Shown here piece after piece: positions 34,070 to 42,466 of a stretch of DNA of 64,000 bases; position 1 is the stretch's first letter; each line of letters starts with the position of its first letter. The notes under the pieces are model-generated. The model ran no database searches and had not been told where the DNA came from. It saw only the letters and a list, made by a program, of their open reading frames with translations. Source of the DNA: an uncultured Clostridia bacterium (lineage in GTDB: Bacteria > Bacillota > Clostridia > TANB77 > CAG-508); NCBI GenBank assembly GCA_948524275.1, contig CAOSLI010000001.1:372001-436000 (forward strand). The letters are read 5' to 3'. A program made the position numbers and the translations under genes.

Positions 34070-34609
34070 ATGGAATTAAAAGGATCAAAAACAGAGAAAA
34101 ATTTAATGGAGGCTTTTGCAGGAGAATCTCAAGCAAGAAATAAATATACATATTTTGCAAGTAAGGCAAAAAAGGAAGGATATGAGCAAATAGCAGCTTT
34201 ATTCCAAGAGACAGCTGATAACGAAAAAGAGCATGCTAAGTTATGGTTTAAATTATTAAATGGTGGAGATATATCTTCTACAGAAGAAAACTTAAAAGCA
34301 GCTGCAGCTGGAGAAAATTTTGAATATACAGATATGTATGTAAGAATGGCTAAAGAAGCTAAAGAAGAAGGATTTGATAGAATTGCTTACTTATTTGAAG
34401 CTGTTGGACAAATTGAAAAAGAGCATGAAGCTAGATACTTAAAATTATTAGAAAATGTAAAAGATGGTTTAGTATTTTCTAAAGATGGAGATAAGATTTG
34501 GAAATGTAGAAACTGTGGACATATAGTAATAGGAAAGAGCGCTCCAGAAGTATGCCCAGTATGCAATCATCCAAAAGCATTCTTCGAAGTTAAATCAGAA
34601 AATTATTAA
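34070..34609 (+). CDS. rbr: Rubrerythrin
   Basis: 179-residue non-haem diiron peroxidase protecting anaerobes from peroxide. The four-helix ferritin-like domain carries the ExxH pairs (DNEKEHAKLW and GQIEKEHEARY) and EAFAGESQARNKY. The C-terminal rubredoxin-like domain has CRNCGH and CPVCNHPKAFF, giving four Cys ligands. Very strong ribosome binding site AAGGAGG. Single gene. Confidence 0.96.
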   Translation: MELKGSKTEKNLMEAFAGESQARNKYTYFASKAKKEGYEQIAALFQETADNEKEHAKLWFKLLNGGDISSTEENLKAAAAGENFEYTDMYVRMAKEAKEEGFDRIAYLFEAVGQIEKEHEARYLKLLENVKDGLVFSKDGDKIWKCRNCGHIVIGKSAPEVCPVCNHPKAFFEVKSENY

Positions 34610-34673
34610 AATAATAATATAGTATATGCGTACAAAATTTGAAGATAAGGCAATTATACTATAAGAGGGTAAA

Positions 34674-36362
34674 ATGAATATTGGATTTACAATAGGAAAA
34701 TTTGCACCATTTCATAAAGGACACGAATATTTAATAAAAAAAGGCATAGAAAAAACAGATGAATTTTATATACTTATAAATGAAACAGATGTAACAGATA
34801 TGCCAATAGAAACAAGAGCCATGTGGATAAAAAATAGATTTCCACAGGCTCATGTTATATTAGGAAAAAATCCACCAAAGCAATATGGAATGGACAATGA
34901 AAGTATAAAGATACAAACTGATTACTTAAAATCAGTATTTAAAGATATTCCTGTAACTGTATTTTATTCGAGTGAGGATTATGGAAAATATGTTGCTAAG
35001 GCATTTAATATTGAAAATGTTAGAGTTCGCAAAGAGATTGATATAAATGCAACTAAGATTAGAGAAAACATTGAAAATAGTAAAGAATATCTTGAAGATT
35101 ATGTTTATGAAGATTTAAAAAAATACAAAAATAAGGAGAAACCAAATATGGGAGAAAATATATTAAAGACTCTTGATTCAAGGGGATACATTGAGCAAGT
35201 AACAGATAAAGAAGAACTTACAAAACTATTAGAAGGTTCAAATGTGCCATTTTATATTGGTATCGACCCAACTGCAGATAGCCTACATGTTGGACATTTT
35301 GTATCCTTGATGGTTTCTTCATATATGCAAAAAGCAGGTCACAAACCTATTATATTAGTAGGTGGTGGAACAGCCAATATAGGAGACCCATCAGGCAAAA
35401 CTGATATGAGAAAGATGCTTAGCAAGGAAGATATTGATAATAATGTAAAAGCTATAAAAGAACAAGTTGCTAAATTTGTAAGTTTTGAAGGAGAAAATGC
35501 TGCAATAATAGTAAATAATGCCGATTGGCTTTGCGACTTAAAATTCATAGATTTTATGAAAGAAATTGGTTCACAATTTTCCATAAATAAAATGCTTGCA
35601 GCAGAATGTTATAAAAATAGATTGGAAACAGGATTAACATTTTTTGAGATGGGTTATATGCTAATGCAATCATATGATTTCCTACATCTATATAATAAGT
35701 ATGGCTGCAAATTAGAGATTGGTGGAAACGACCAATGGTCTAATATAATAGGTGGTGTTAACTTAGTTAGAAAACTAGGACATGATGATTCTTTTGGTTT
35801 AACATTTAGGCTTCTTACTACAAAAGAGGGGAAGAAGATGGGAAAAACTGAAAAGGGTGCATTGTGGCTTAATAAAGATAAAACATCTCCTTATGAATTT
35901 TATCAATATTGGAGAAATGTTGATGATAAAGATGTAAGAACAGTACTTTGTATGTTAACATTTTTAAGTATGGACGAAATAGGTAAACTTACAAATGTGG
36001 AAGGCGAAGCAATAAATGAAGCAAAAAGAGTTGCTGCATATGAAATTACAAAGCTAATACATGGAGAAGAAGAGGCTAAAAAGGCAGAAGAAGCTGCTAA
36101 CGCATTATTTACTGGAAAGGGTAATACTTCTAATATGCCAACAGCTGAAATAGATGTAGACACTACAATATTAGATGCTATAATTGCATCAGGATTTGCT
36201 CCATCAAAAGGACAAGCGAGAACTCTTATTATGCAAGGCGGTATAATGTTAGGTGATGAAAAAGTATCAGATACAAACTATAAAATTACTGAAGAAATGT
36301 TATCAAATGAGCTTATACTGAAAAAAGGTAAAAAGGGATTTTGTAAGTTAGTTAAGAAATAA
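34674..36362 (+). CDS. tyrS: NMN-adenylyltransferase-like domain joined in frame to tyrosyl-tRNA synthetase
   Basis: One frame of 562 codons. Residues 1-155 form a nucleotidyltransferase domain with GKFAPFHKGHEYLI (the T/HxGH site at about 14-17) and DINATKIREN near 124-133, resembling the adenylyltransferase half of NadR-type proteins. From Met159 (35148) it is a complete TyrS of 404 aa: DSLHVGH, GGNDQWSNI, KMGKT and an S4 domain ending KKGFCKLVKK. AAGGAG lies 9 bases before the ATG at 35148, so TyrS can also be made separately from an internal start. Either a fusion protein or two genes that lost the stop between them. Confidence 0.9.
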   Translation: MNIGFTIGKFAPFHKGHEYLIKKGIEKTDEFYILINETDVTDMPIETRAMWIKNRFPQAHVILGKNPPKQYGMDNESIKIQTDYLKSVFKDIPVTVFYSSEDYGKYVAKAFNIENVRVRKEIDINATKIRENIENSKEYLEDYVYEDLKKYKNKEKPNMGENILKTLDSRGYIEQVTDKEELTKLLEGSNVPFYIGIDPTADSLHVGHFVSLMVSSYMQKAGHKPIILVGGGTANIGDPSGKTDMRKMLSKEDIDNNVKAIKEQVAKFVSFEGENAAIIVNNADWLCDLKFIDFMKEIGSQFSINKMLAAECYKNRLETGLTFFEMGYMLMQSYDFLHLYNKYGCKLEIGGNDQWSNIIGGVNLVRKLGHDDSFGLTFRLLTTKEGKKMGKTEKGALWLNKDKTSPYEFYQYWRNVDDKDVRTVLCMLTFLSMDEIGKLTNVEGEAINEAKRVAAYEITKLIHGEEEAKKAEEAANALFTGKGNTSNMPTAEIDVDTTILDAIIASGFAPSKGQARTLIMQGGIMLGDEKVSDTNYKITEEMLSNELILKKGKKGFCKLVKK

Positions 36363-36507
36363 TTAGATGATATATAATATTCATATTAATTTTATAGAAT
36401 ATAATAGTATAAATTTATAGAAATAATAAATAGGATTCAAGTAGCAACAGAAATGTTGCACTCGAAATTCCGGTAAATTGTTTGTCATAAGAACTTCCTT
36501 TCTATAA

Positions 36508-36539
36508 CGGCTAGGGATAACAATCCCTGGCCGCTTTTC
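36508..36539 (+). terminator. Intrinsic terminator
   Basis: CGGCTAGGGAT and ATCCCTGGCCG pair around AACA; CTTTTC follows on the + strand. It separates tyrS from the convergent gene at 36540. Confidence 0.8.
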
Positions 36540-37322
36540 TTATTTATAGCTTTCAATATATAAGGCTTTTGCAATATAAGGACTTACTTCATTTATATTA
36601 TACCAACCAGAACTTTTACTATTATTCTCTAAACCGTTTGGATTAGATACATAAACCATATGATTATCATCACAAGCAAGTAATACCAGATAATGTGATG
36701 CGGTTGTCCAACGATTGCTTTGGGGTTTATTCCATACACATGCTAAAATTGGTCTATCTGATTTTAAATGTTTTTCAAGAGTTTCATTAGATAGATGAAT
36801 AGAATCATAATAAAAGTCACTATTACGTATATTATATATTTTAGAAAATGTATTTGAAATCATATCACCATTTAAAACAGGATAGAATTCTTTTCTCAAA
36901 TCTTCAGGGGTACAGATTTTTCCATATCCACTTAAAATAATAGACATAGCTGTAATTCCACATCCAGACGTTTCCATTGTTCCATCCCAATAACTTTTTT
37001 GACTCCATGAAGAATTTCCATTTTGTTTATATTCTTTATACATTTTTTTATAAGTACCATATGTGGTAAAGGTAGTAAAATATCCATCAGCATGTTCTAT
37101 GTTTTTTTGTCCTTCACCTGGATAGTTACTATTATGGTCAAGTTTGATTGTATCGTATGTTATTTTAGATGAGGTATTATTTGATATTATACTTTGTGCT
37201 TTATTTGTAACAGTAACAAATATATTATTAACGTATCTGTTATATATTATTGCAAAAACAATAATCGTGATGATACATAACAAGAATCTTTTTACATTTT
37301 TTTTCTTTTTATATTTTTTCAT
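36540..37322 (-). CDS. Membrane-anchored C39-like cysteine peptidase
   Basis: 260 residues from ATG 37322, chosen for AAAGGAGGAAG just upstream. A basic N-terminus and transmembrane helix (about 14-33) anchor an extracytoplasmic domain of the C39_2 papain-like type. Catalytic Cys is in SGCGITAMSIILSGYG (about residue 121) and the His in ASHYLVLLACDDNHMVYVSNP near the C-terminus, with a preceding Gln/Trp-rich strand (YWDGTMETS). Divergent from the two-component genes at 37494; shared regulation is possible. Confidence 0.82.
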   Translation of the reverse strand: MKKYKKKKNVKRFLLCIITIIVFAIIYNRYVNNIFVTVTNKAQSIISNNTSSKITYDTIKLDHNSNYPGEGQKNIEHADGYFTTFTTYGTYKKMYKEYKQNGNSSWSQKSYWDGTMETSGCGITAMSIILSGYGKICTPEDLRKEFYPVLNGDMISNTFSKIYNIRNSDFYYDSIHLSNETLEKHLKSDRPILACVWNKPQSNRWTTASHYLVLLACDDNHMVYVSNPNGLENNSKSSGWYNINEVSPYIAKALYIESYK

Positions 37323-37493
37323 ATAAACTTCCTCCTTTATCATTAATTTAATTATAGAAAATGATGGTCTAAGTTGTTTTAAGAAATGATTAACTAAATC
37401 TTAAAATTTCCTTAAATATGAAATAAATCTAGAAATGTCATCGTACATGTGTTATAATTAACAAGAAAAGTAAATTAAAGAGGATAAAATTAA

Positions 37494-38175
37494 ATGGACA
37501 TTTTAGTTTTAGATGATGAAAAAGAAATTGCTGATTTAGAAGAACTATATTTGAAAAATGAAAATTACAATGTATATAAATGCTATTCTTCTAAAGAGGC
37601 TATAGATGTAATAGAAAATGAAAAAATCGACTTGGCACTGCTAGATGTAATGGTAGCAGGAATGGATGGATTTGATATCTGTAAAAAGATTAGAGAAAAA
37701 GGGCTAAACTTTCCTATTATAATGGTAACAGCAAAGATAGAAGACAGAGATAAAATAACAGGACTTACACTTCGGAGCAGATGATTACATTACTAAGCCT
37801 TTTAATCCATTAGAATTAATTGCAAGAGTTAAATCACAACTAAGAAGATATACAAAATACAATGATAAAATTAAAGATGATATAATTTATATTGATGGTC
37901 TTACCATTGACAATAATAAACATGAATGTATGTTATATGATAAAAGAATAGAACTTACACCAATTGGATTTGATATTTTAATGTATTTAGCAAATAAAAG
38001 AGGAATGGTAGTTAGCTCAGAAGAACTATTTGAAAATGTTTGGAAAGAGAAGTATTTTGATAGTAATAATACAGTAATGGTACATATTAGAAGGATTAGA
38101 GAGAAGTTAAATGAAGATACTAAAAATCCAAAGTTTATAAAAACTGTTTGGGGAGTTGGATATAAAATAGATTAG
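37494..38175 (+). CDS. OmpR/VanR-like response regulator, needs +1 shift at CGG (37773)
   Basis: Two frames, 37494-37772 and 37774-38175, together 226 aa, the normal length for this family. Receiver: DDEKE at 7-11, phosphoacceptor Asp51 in ALLDVMVAGMDGFD, Thr in IIMVTAK. The zero frame reads GLTL, CGG, then stops three codons later; skipping the C of CGG gives GLTLGADDYITKPFNPLEL, the textbook alpha4-beta5 loop with the invariant Lys. A winged-helix DNA-binding domain (TPIGFDILMYLANKRG, HIRRIREK) follows. The kinase gene starts 13 bases later. Confidence 0.88.
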
Positions 38176-38188
38176 AAAGGAAAACAAA

Positions 38189-39289
38189 ATGCCTAATAAT
38201 ACTAACCAAGAATTTAAATTATTAAAAAGAATGATTGCGCTTAAAACCGTTTTTAAAGTATTAGTGTATACTGTTATCGCATTTATAGTACTGAAAATAC
38301 TAATAGATGGTGTATTTAATGATGACTTAGCATATGGTATTTCAGATATAAATAGACAATTTTATTTGGAAATGGTAGCTAAAAAGACAGAGGTACTTTT
38401 AATTGCTTTTATAATTATTTTTGCTATAGCATCATATATTGTGCTTAATAAGACTCTGCGTTATATGGAAGAAATAGTAGGTTCAATTGATAAAGTTATC
38501 AAAGAACCAGACAGTGAAATAAGTATGAATAGTGATCTGGTTGCTGTAGAAAATAATCTAAATAGAATTAGAATGGATTTAATAAAAAGACAAAATGAGG
38601 CAAAGGAAGCTGAGCAAAAGAAAAATGACTTAATTGCATATATGGCACATGATCTAAAGACGCCTCTTACATCTATTATTGGATATTTAACATTGCTGAA
38701 TGATGAAAAGGAAATTTCAGGAGAGATGCAAAAAAAATACATAAAGATTGCACTTGATAAATCTTTAAGAGTTGAAGAACTTACAAACCAGTTTTTTGAA
38801 ATAACAAGATATAACCTTAAAGATATGCCAATAAATAAACAAATGATTGACATTTCATATCTACTTGATCAGTTAATAGAGGAATGTTATCCAATGTTAG
38901 AAAGTAAAAAACTAAAAATACAAGTCGATAAACCAAGCAAGATAGAGTACTTAGGTGATGGTGATAAATTAGCCAGAAGTTTTGAAAATTTGATTAAGAA
39001 TGCAATTAATTATAGCTATAATGATAGCACAATAGAGATTAATGTAAAAGAAGAAATCAAAGAAAAAAGAAAAATTACATTAGAATTTAAAAATAAAGGA
39101 AATAAAATACCAGAATATAAACTAGATAAAATTTTTGAAAAATTTTATAGAGCTGATGAATCAAGAGAAAGTTCTTCAGGTGGCTCAGGACTTGGTCTTG
39201 CTATTACAAAACAAATAGTTGAACTTCATGGAGGCACAATTGCAGTTAAGAATGATGATGAATATATAATTTTTACAATTGTATTATAG
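38189..39289 (+). CDS. VanS-like sensor histidine kinase
   Basis: 366 residues with two transmembrane helices (about 20-41 and 69-88) and a short external loop. The dimerisation/phosphotransfer H-box is YMAHDLKTPLTSIIGYL (His154), the N-box is NLIKNAINYS, and G boxes include GSGLGLAITKQIVELHGG. Paired with the response regulator upstream. The short sensor loop suggests envelope sensing; the ligand is unknown. No CGG codon interrupts it. Confidence 0.93.
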   Translation: MPNNTNQEFKLLKRMIALKTVFKVLVYTVIAFIVLKILIDGVFNDDLAYGISDINRQFYLEMVAKKTEVLLIAFIIIFAIASYIVLNKTLRYMEEIVGSIDKVIKEPDSEISMNSDLVAVENNLNRIRMDLIKRQNEAKEAEQKKNDLIAYMAHDLKTPLTSIIGYLTLLNDEKEISGEMQKKYIKIALDKSLRVEELTNQFFEITRYNLKDMPINKQMIDISYLLDQLIEECYPMLESKKLKIQVDKPSKIEYLGDGDKLARSFENLIKNAINYSYNDSTIEINVKEEIKEKRKITLEFKNKGNKIPEYKLDKIFEKFYRADESRESSSGGSGLGLAITKQIVELHGGTIAVKNDDEYIIFTIVL

Positions 39290-39300
39290 AAGGGAAGATA

Positions 39301-39822
39301 ATGAAAAATATTTATATAATTTTAACACATACAGGAACGATACCTTCAAAGGTAATAAGAAGATATACAAAAGCTCCATTTTCGCATGTATCAATATCCT
39401 TAGATAAAGAATTAAACGAAATGTATAGCTTTGGAAGACTAAATCCATATAATTTTATTATTGCGGGGTTTGTACACGAGGGTATTAACTTTGGAACCTT
39501 TAAAAGGTTTAAGGAAACAGAAACAAATATATATTCTCTTGAAATTAAAGATGAGCAATATAATAAAATTAAAGAGATAATAAATGAAATGAAGAATTCT
39601 AAGAGAAAATATAAATTTAACAATATAGGACTTATTGCGGTAGCTTTTAATAAAAGGATTCAGAGAAAAAACAAGTTTTATTGCGCAGAATTCCTAAAAT
39701 ATTTATTTGATGAAGTAAAAATCGAAAATAATTTACCTGATATAGTAAGACCAGAAGATTTTATGAAAGTTAATGAAATGAATTTTATATATAGTGGAAA
39801 ACTTAGAAATTATAAAATATAG
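39301..39822 (+). CDS. Permuted NlpC/P60-like (YiiX/YaeF) cysteine hydrolase
   Basis: 173 residues, no signal peptide. Circularly permuted papain fold: the His-containing strand comes first (FSHVSISLDKEL, His at about residue 29), and the nucleophile Cys lies in NKFYCAEFLKYLF near residue 127. Members cleave amide or ester bonds in lipids, peptides or wall material. Eleven bases after the kinase, so it may be in the same transcript and under the VanRS-like system. Confidence 0.78.
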   Translation: MKNIYIILTHTGTIPSKVIRRYTKAPFSHVSISLDKELNEMYSFGRLNPYNFIIAGFVHEGINFGTFKRFKETETNIYSLEIKDEQYNKIKEIINEMKNSKRKYKFNNIGLIAVAFNKRIQRKNKFYCAEFLKYLFDEVKIENNLPDIVRPEDFMKVNEMNFIYSGKLRNYKI

Positions 39823-39828
39823 AAAAAA

Positions 39829-39857
39829 TTGTAAAATGTGTTGCTTTTTCGTATAAA
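39829..39857 (+). promoter_or_regulatory. Promoter of toxin 2 mRNA
   Basis: TTGTAA (39829-39834), a 17-base spacer, TATAAA (39852-39857). The mRNA would have a leader of about 110 bases. Confidence 0.5.
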
Positions 39858-39975
39858 ATACTATATATTAATTACTGAAATGAGAATAAGCGGAGTGTGT
39901 TGCCACCTTTGACATCATAGTATGACAAAATCACCATAACTTAGGTTGTGAGATTGATATAGGGAGGTGGTTAAT

Positions 39976-40092
39976 ATGGTAGAATCAGCATTGATAATTA
40001 TTACATACCTACTATTCTATGGATTAGTAGGAGTGACTATCATAAATGTTGCCTTGTTAATCATCATTTGTTGGTTACTTCATAGGCAATAA
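39976..40092 (+). CDS. Small hydrophobic type I toxin, 38 aa
   Basis: 38 residues starting MVESALIIITYLLFYG and ending CWLLHRQ: a single long membrane segment with few charged residues, similar to the holin-like/TxpA-type toxins of Firmicutes. GGGAGGTGG lies 6 bases before the ATG. In the leader CCACCT (39903-39908) is exactly complementary to AGGTGG (39965-39970) of that site. A convergent promoter with perfect -35 and -10 boxes lies beyond the 3' end (40178-40206), so an antisense RNA overlapping the 3' part is expected. Confidence 0.72.
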   Translation: MVESALIIITYLLFYGLVGVTIINVALLIIICWLLHRQ

Positions 40093-40171
40093 AAAATAAC
40101 CGTTCTGCTTTGCCTAAGAAAACGGTTATTAATTTGTTTATTTGGCAACTACTTTGTGGTTTCTCATTTCT
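40090..40171 (-). ncRNA. Putative antisense antitoxin RNA
   Basis: Expected to start near 40171 and end at the hairpin 40095-40140 followed on this strand by TTTTTT. It overlaps the toxin mRNA 3' end. Its 5' end (GAAATGAGAA, then GTTGCCA) repeats the 5' leader of the toxin mRNA (39877-39886, 39899-39905), i.e. an inverted repeat in the DNA. Confidence 0.6.
40095..40140. terminator. Bidirectional terminator of toxin 2 locus
   Basis: AATAACCGTT (40095-40104) pairs with AACGGTTATT (40131-40140); a run of A on the left gives a T-tract for the - strand RNA. Confidence 0.75.
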
Positions 40172-40177
40172 AATATT

Positions 40178-40206
40178 ATTATACATAGATTTTTTTTATT
40201 TGTCAA
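40178..40206 (-). promoter_or_regulatory. Perfect sigma-A promoter of antisense RNA
   Basis: On the - strand TTGACA (40206-40201), a 17-base spacer and TATAAT (40183-40178), pointing into the toxin gene. Confidence 0.8.
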
Positions 40207-40252
40207 ATTATTTTTATAAAAAATTATGTAATTAAAAAGGAAATAATAAATT

Positions 40253-41002
40253 ATGCAGAATATATTTTCAAGAACAGCTATTATAATTGGAAAAGAAGCT
40301 GTAGAAAAATTAAATAATTCAAAGGTAGCAATCTTTGGAATAGGTGGAGTTGGTTCTTTTGTGTGTGAGGGGTTAGTAAGAGCAGGAGTAGAGAATTTTG
40401 TATTAGTTGATAATGACATAATTTCAGATACTAATATAAATAGACAGGTGCATGCAAATGTTAATACAATCGGGAAATATAAAGTAGATGTAATGAAAGA
40501 AAGAATGTTAGAGATAAATCCTAATTGTAAAATAGATGTATGCAAGGAATTCTTTATGCCAGAAAAAAATAACATGAGCGATGATGGTTATAAGCAAACT
40601 AAAATAATAGATAATACTATTAATTATATAGTAGATGCCATAGACACAGTAACAGCTAAGATAGAGTTAGTTATGCAAGCAGATAAATTAAATATTCCTA
40701 TAATAGCTGCAATGGGAACAGGAAATAAATTAGATCCAACTAAGTTTGAAGTTGCAGACATTTATAATACTTCTGTATGTCCACTAGCTAAAGTTATGAG
40801 AAAAGAATTAAAGTCAAGAGGTATAGAAAAATTAAAAGTTGTGTATTCAAAAGAAGAACCAATTTCTCCGAACATTGATGAAGATTATCTTGAAGAATTA
40901 AAAGAAAACACAAAAAATTATGTGCCAGGAAGCATTTCTTTTGTACCATCAGTAGCAGGTATGATTATTGCAGGAGAAGTTGTTAAAGATTTAATTAGAT
41001 GA
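40253..41002 (+). CDS. tcdA: tRNA threonylcarbamoyladenosine dehydratase (TcdA/CsdL-like)
   Basis: 249-residue E1-like ATP-dependent enzyme that cyclises t6A37 of tRNAs. Nucleotide-binding GIGGVGSFVCEGLVRAG (about 25-41), then DNDIISDTNINRQ with the adenylate-contacting Arg; DAIDTVTAKIEL; and the C-terminal SFVPSVAGMIIAGEVV. It lacks a catalytic-Cys domain typical of ThiF with ThiS, which supports TcdA. It acts on ANN-decoding tRNAs. Ribosome binding site AAAAGGAAA. Confidence 0.88.
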   Translation: MQNIFSRTAIIIGKEAVEKLNNSKVAIFGIGGVGSFVCEGLVRAGVENFVLVDNDIISDTNINRQVHANVNTIGKYKVDVMKERMLEINPNCKIDVCKEFFMPEKNNMSDDGYKQTKIIDNTINYIVDAIDTVTAKIELVMQADKLNIPIIAAMGTGNKLDPTKFEVADIYNTSVCPLAKVMRKELKSRGIEKLKVVYSKEEPISPNIDEDYLEELKENTKNYVPGSISFVPSVAGMIIAGEVVKDLIR

Positions 41003-41051
41003 AATAAAAACATAAAATTTTAATATTCATATAATTGTAACAAAATAAATT

Positions 41052-41088
41052 AAAGCTCCATATAATATATTGGAAAGGAGCTTTTTTA
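41052..41088 (+). terminator. Terminator-like hairpin overlapping the lysozyme ribosome binding site
   Basis: AAAGCTCC and GGAGCTTT pair and are followed by TTTT; the right arm contains the GGAG that serves as ribosome binding site for the ATG at 41091. Formation would both stop transcription and hide the site. Confidence 0.6.
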
Positions 41089-41090
41089 TT

Positions 41091-42365
41091 ATGTGGAGAT
41101 TTAAACAAAAGCTGATAGCCATTATAATGCTTATACTTATGTGTTTTTCAATAGTAGCAATTAAAGTATATGCGTTAAGTCCAGCATCAGATTTAAATTA
41201 CCAAGGAATAGACGTAAGTGACTGGCAAGGGTATATTAACTATGCAGAAGTAAAAAATTCAGGAATAGATGTTGTATACATAAAATCAAGTCAAGGTAGC
41301 AATTGGAAAGATCCATATTTTGAATTAAACTATGAAAATGCTAAAGCAAATGGACTAAAAGTAGGAGTTTATCATTTCTTAACAGCAACCAATACTGAAG
41401 CAGCACAGCAAGAAGCGGAGTTTTTTGTATCAGTAATATCAGGAAAACAAATTGATTGTAAACTTGCAATGGATTTTGAAGTATTTGGTGGAATAGGAAC
41501 TTACGAAATAAATCAAGTATCTAAAGTCTTTTTGTCAAAAGTAGAAGAACTTACAGGAAAAGAGATGGTTATTTATAGTGACCTATATAATGCAACAAAT
41601 ATCTTTGATGAAGAACTAGCAAACAAGTATCCTCTTTGGCTTGCATATTATGGTGATTATAATTATTTAAGAAACGAAAGTGCAAGTTGGGAAAATTTTA
41701 TAGGCGTACAATACGAAGATAATGGCAGAATAAACGGAATAAATGGGTATGTGGATAGAGATTTATACTCAGAAAAAATATTCTTAAATGATAATTCCAA
41801 TATCCCTAATAATGATAATCCAAATGGGGGAGAACCTAATACAAGGACAATTACTTATGTAGTAAGAACTGGAGATACTTTATCAGGAATTGCTTTGAGA
41901 TACGGAGCTACAGTTTCAGAGCTTGCAAATATAAATGGAATTGCTAATCCTAACTTAATATATCCAGGAGAAGACATAAGAATTCCTACAAATAGTAATG
42001 TAAATGGAAATGAAACAAGGGCTACTAGCAAAATAATCTATACCGTAAAACCGGGAGATACTTTATCAGCAATTGCTTTAAGATATGGTGTTTCTGTTAG
42101 TCAAATTGCAAGTATTAACAACATATCTAATGTAAATCTAATTTATCCAGGAGAAAAGATACGAATAACATCAATATCAAATCCAAATTCAAGTCAAAAT
42201 CAAAACGTAACAGTTCCAACAACTAACATAAGATATAATGTAAAAAGAGGAGATACATTATCTGGAATAGCGTTAAGATATGGAACTACTGTACAAAGTT
42301 TAGTTAACAAAAATAACATAAGAAATCCTAATTTGATTTATGTAGGTCAAATTTTAATAATTTAA
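41091..42365 (+). CDS. Secreted GH25 lysozyme with three LysM repeats
   Basis: 424 residues from ATG 41091. Signal peptide about 1-28 (ends KVYA). The GH25 muramidase domain (about 33-225) has GIDVSDWQGYIN and the acidic catalytic pair in KLAMDFEVFGG. A linker rich in Asn/Pro leads to three LysM peptidoglycan-binding repeats at about 254-298, 315-358 and 380-424, each with GDTLSxIALRYG and NLIYPG or NLIYVG. A wall-turnover or interbacterial lysin. Start set by the signal peptide; an in-frame TTG at 41070 is less likely. Confidence 0.93.
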   Translation: MWRFKQKLIAIIMLILMCFSIVAIKVYALSPASDLNYQGIDVSDWQGYINYAEVKNSGIDVVYIKSSQGSNWKDPYFELNYENAKANGLKVGVYHFLTATNTEAAQQEAEFFVSVISGKQIDCKLAMDFEVFGGIGTYEINQVSKVFLSKVEELTGKEMVIYSDLYNATNIFDEELANKYPLWLAYYGDYNYLRNESASWENFIGVQYEDNGRINGINGYVDRDLYSEKIFLNDNSNIPNNDNPNGGEPNTRTITYVVRTGDTLSGIALRYGATVSELANINGIANPNLIYPGEDIRIPTNSNVNGNETRATSKIIYTVKPGDTLSAIALRYGVSVSQIASINNISNVNLIYPGEKIRITSISNPNSSQNQNVTVPTTNIRYNVKRGDTLSGIALRYGTTVQSLVNKNNIRNPNLIYVGQILII

Positions 42366-42375
42366 TATTAAACTA

Positions 42376-42404
42376 TTGCATACCGTAAAAACGTATGTTA
42401 TAAT
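42376..42404 (+). promoter_or_regulatory. Promoter of symporter gene
   Basis: TTGCAT (42376-42381), a 17-base spacer, TATAAT (42399-42404). Confidence 0.65.
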
Positions 42405-42466
42405 CCAAATGAATCCTAAATTATAATTATAATTTAGTTACCAAAATATCCAAAAGGGGTAGTATT

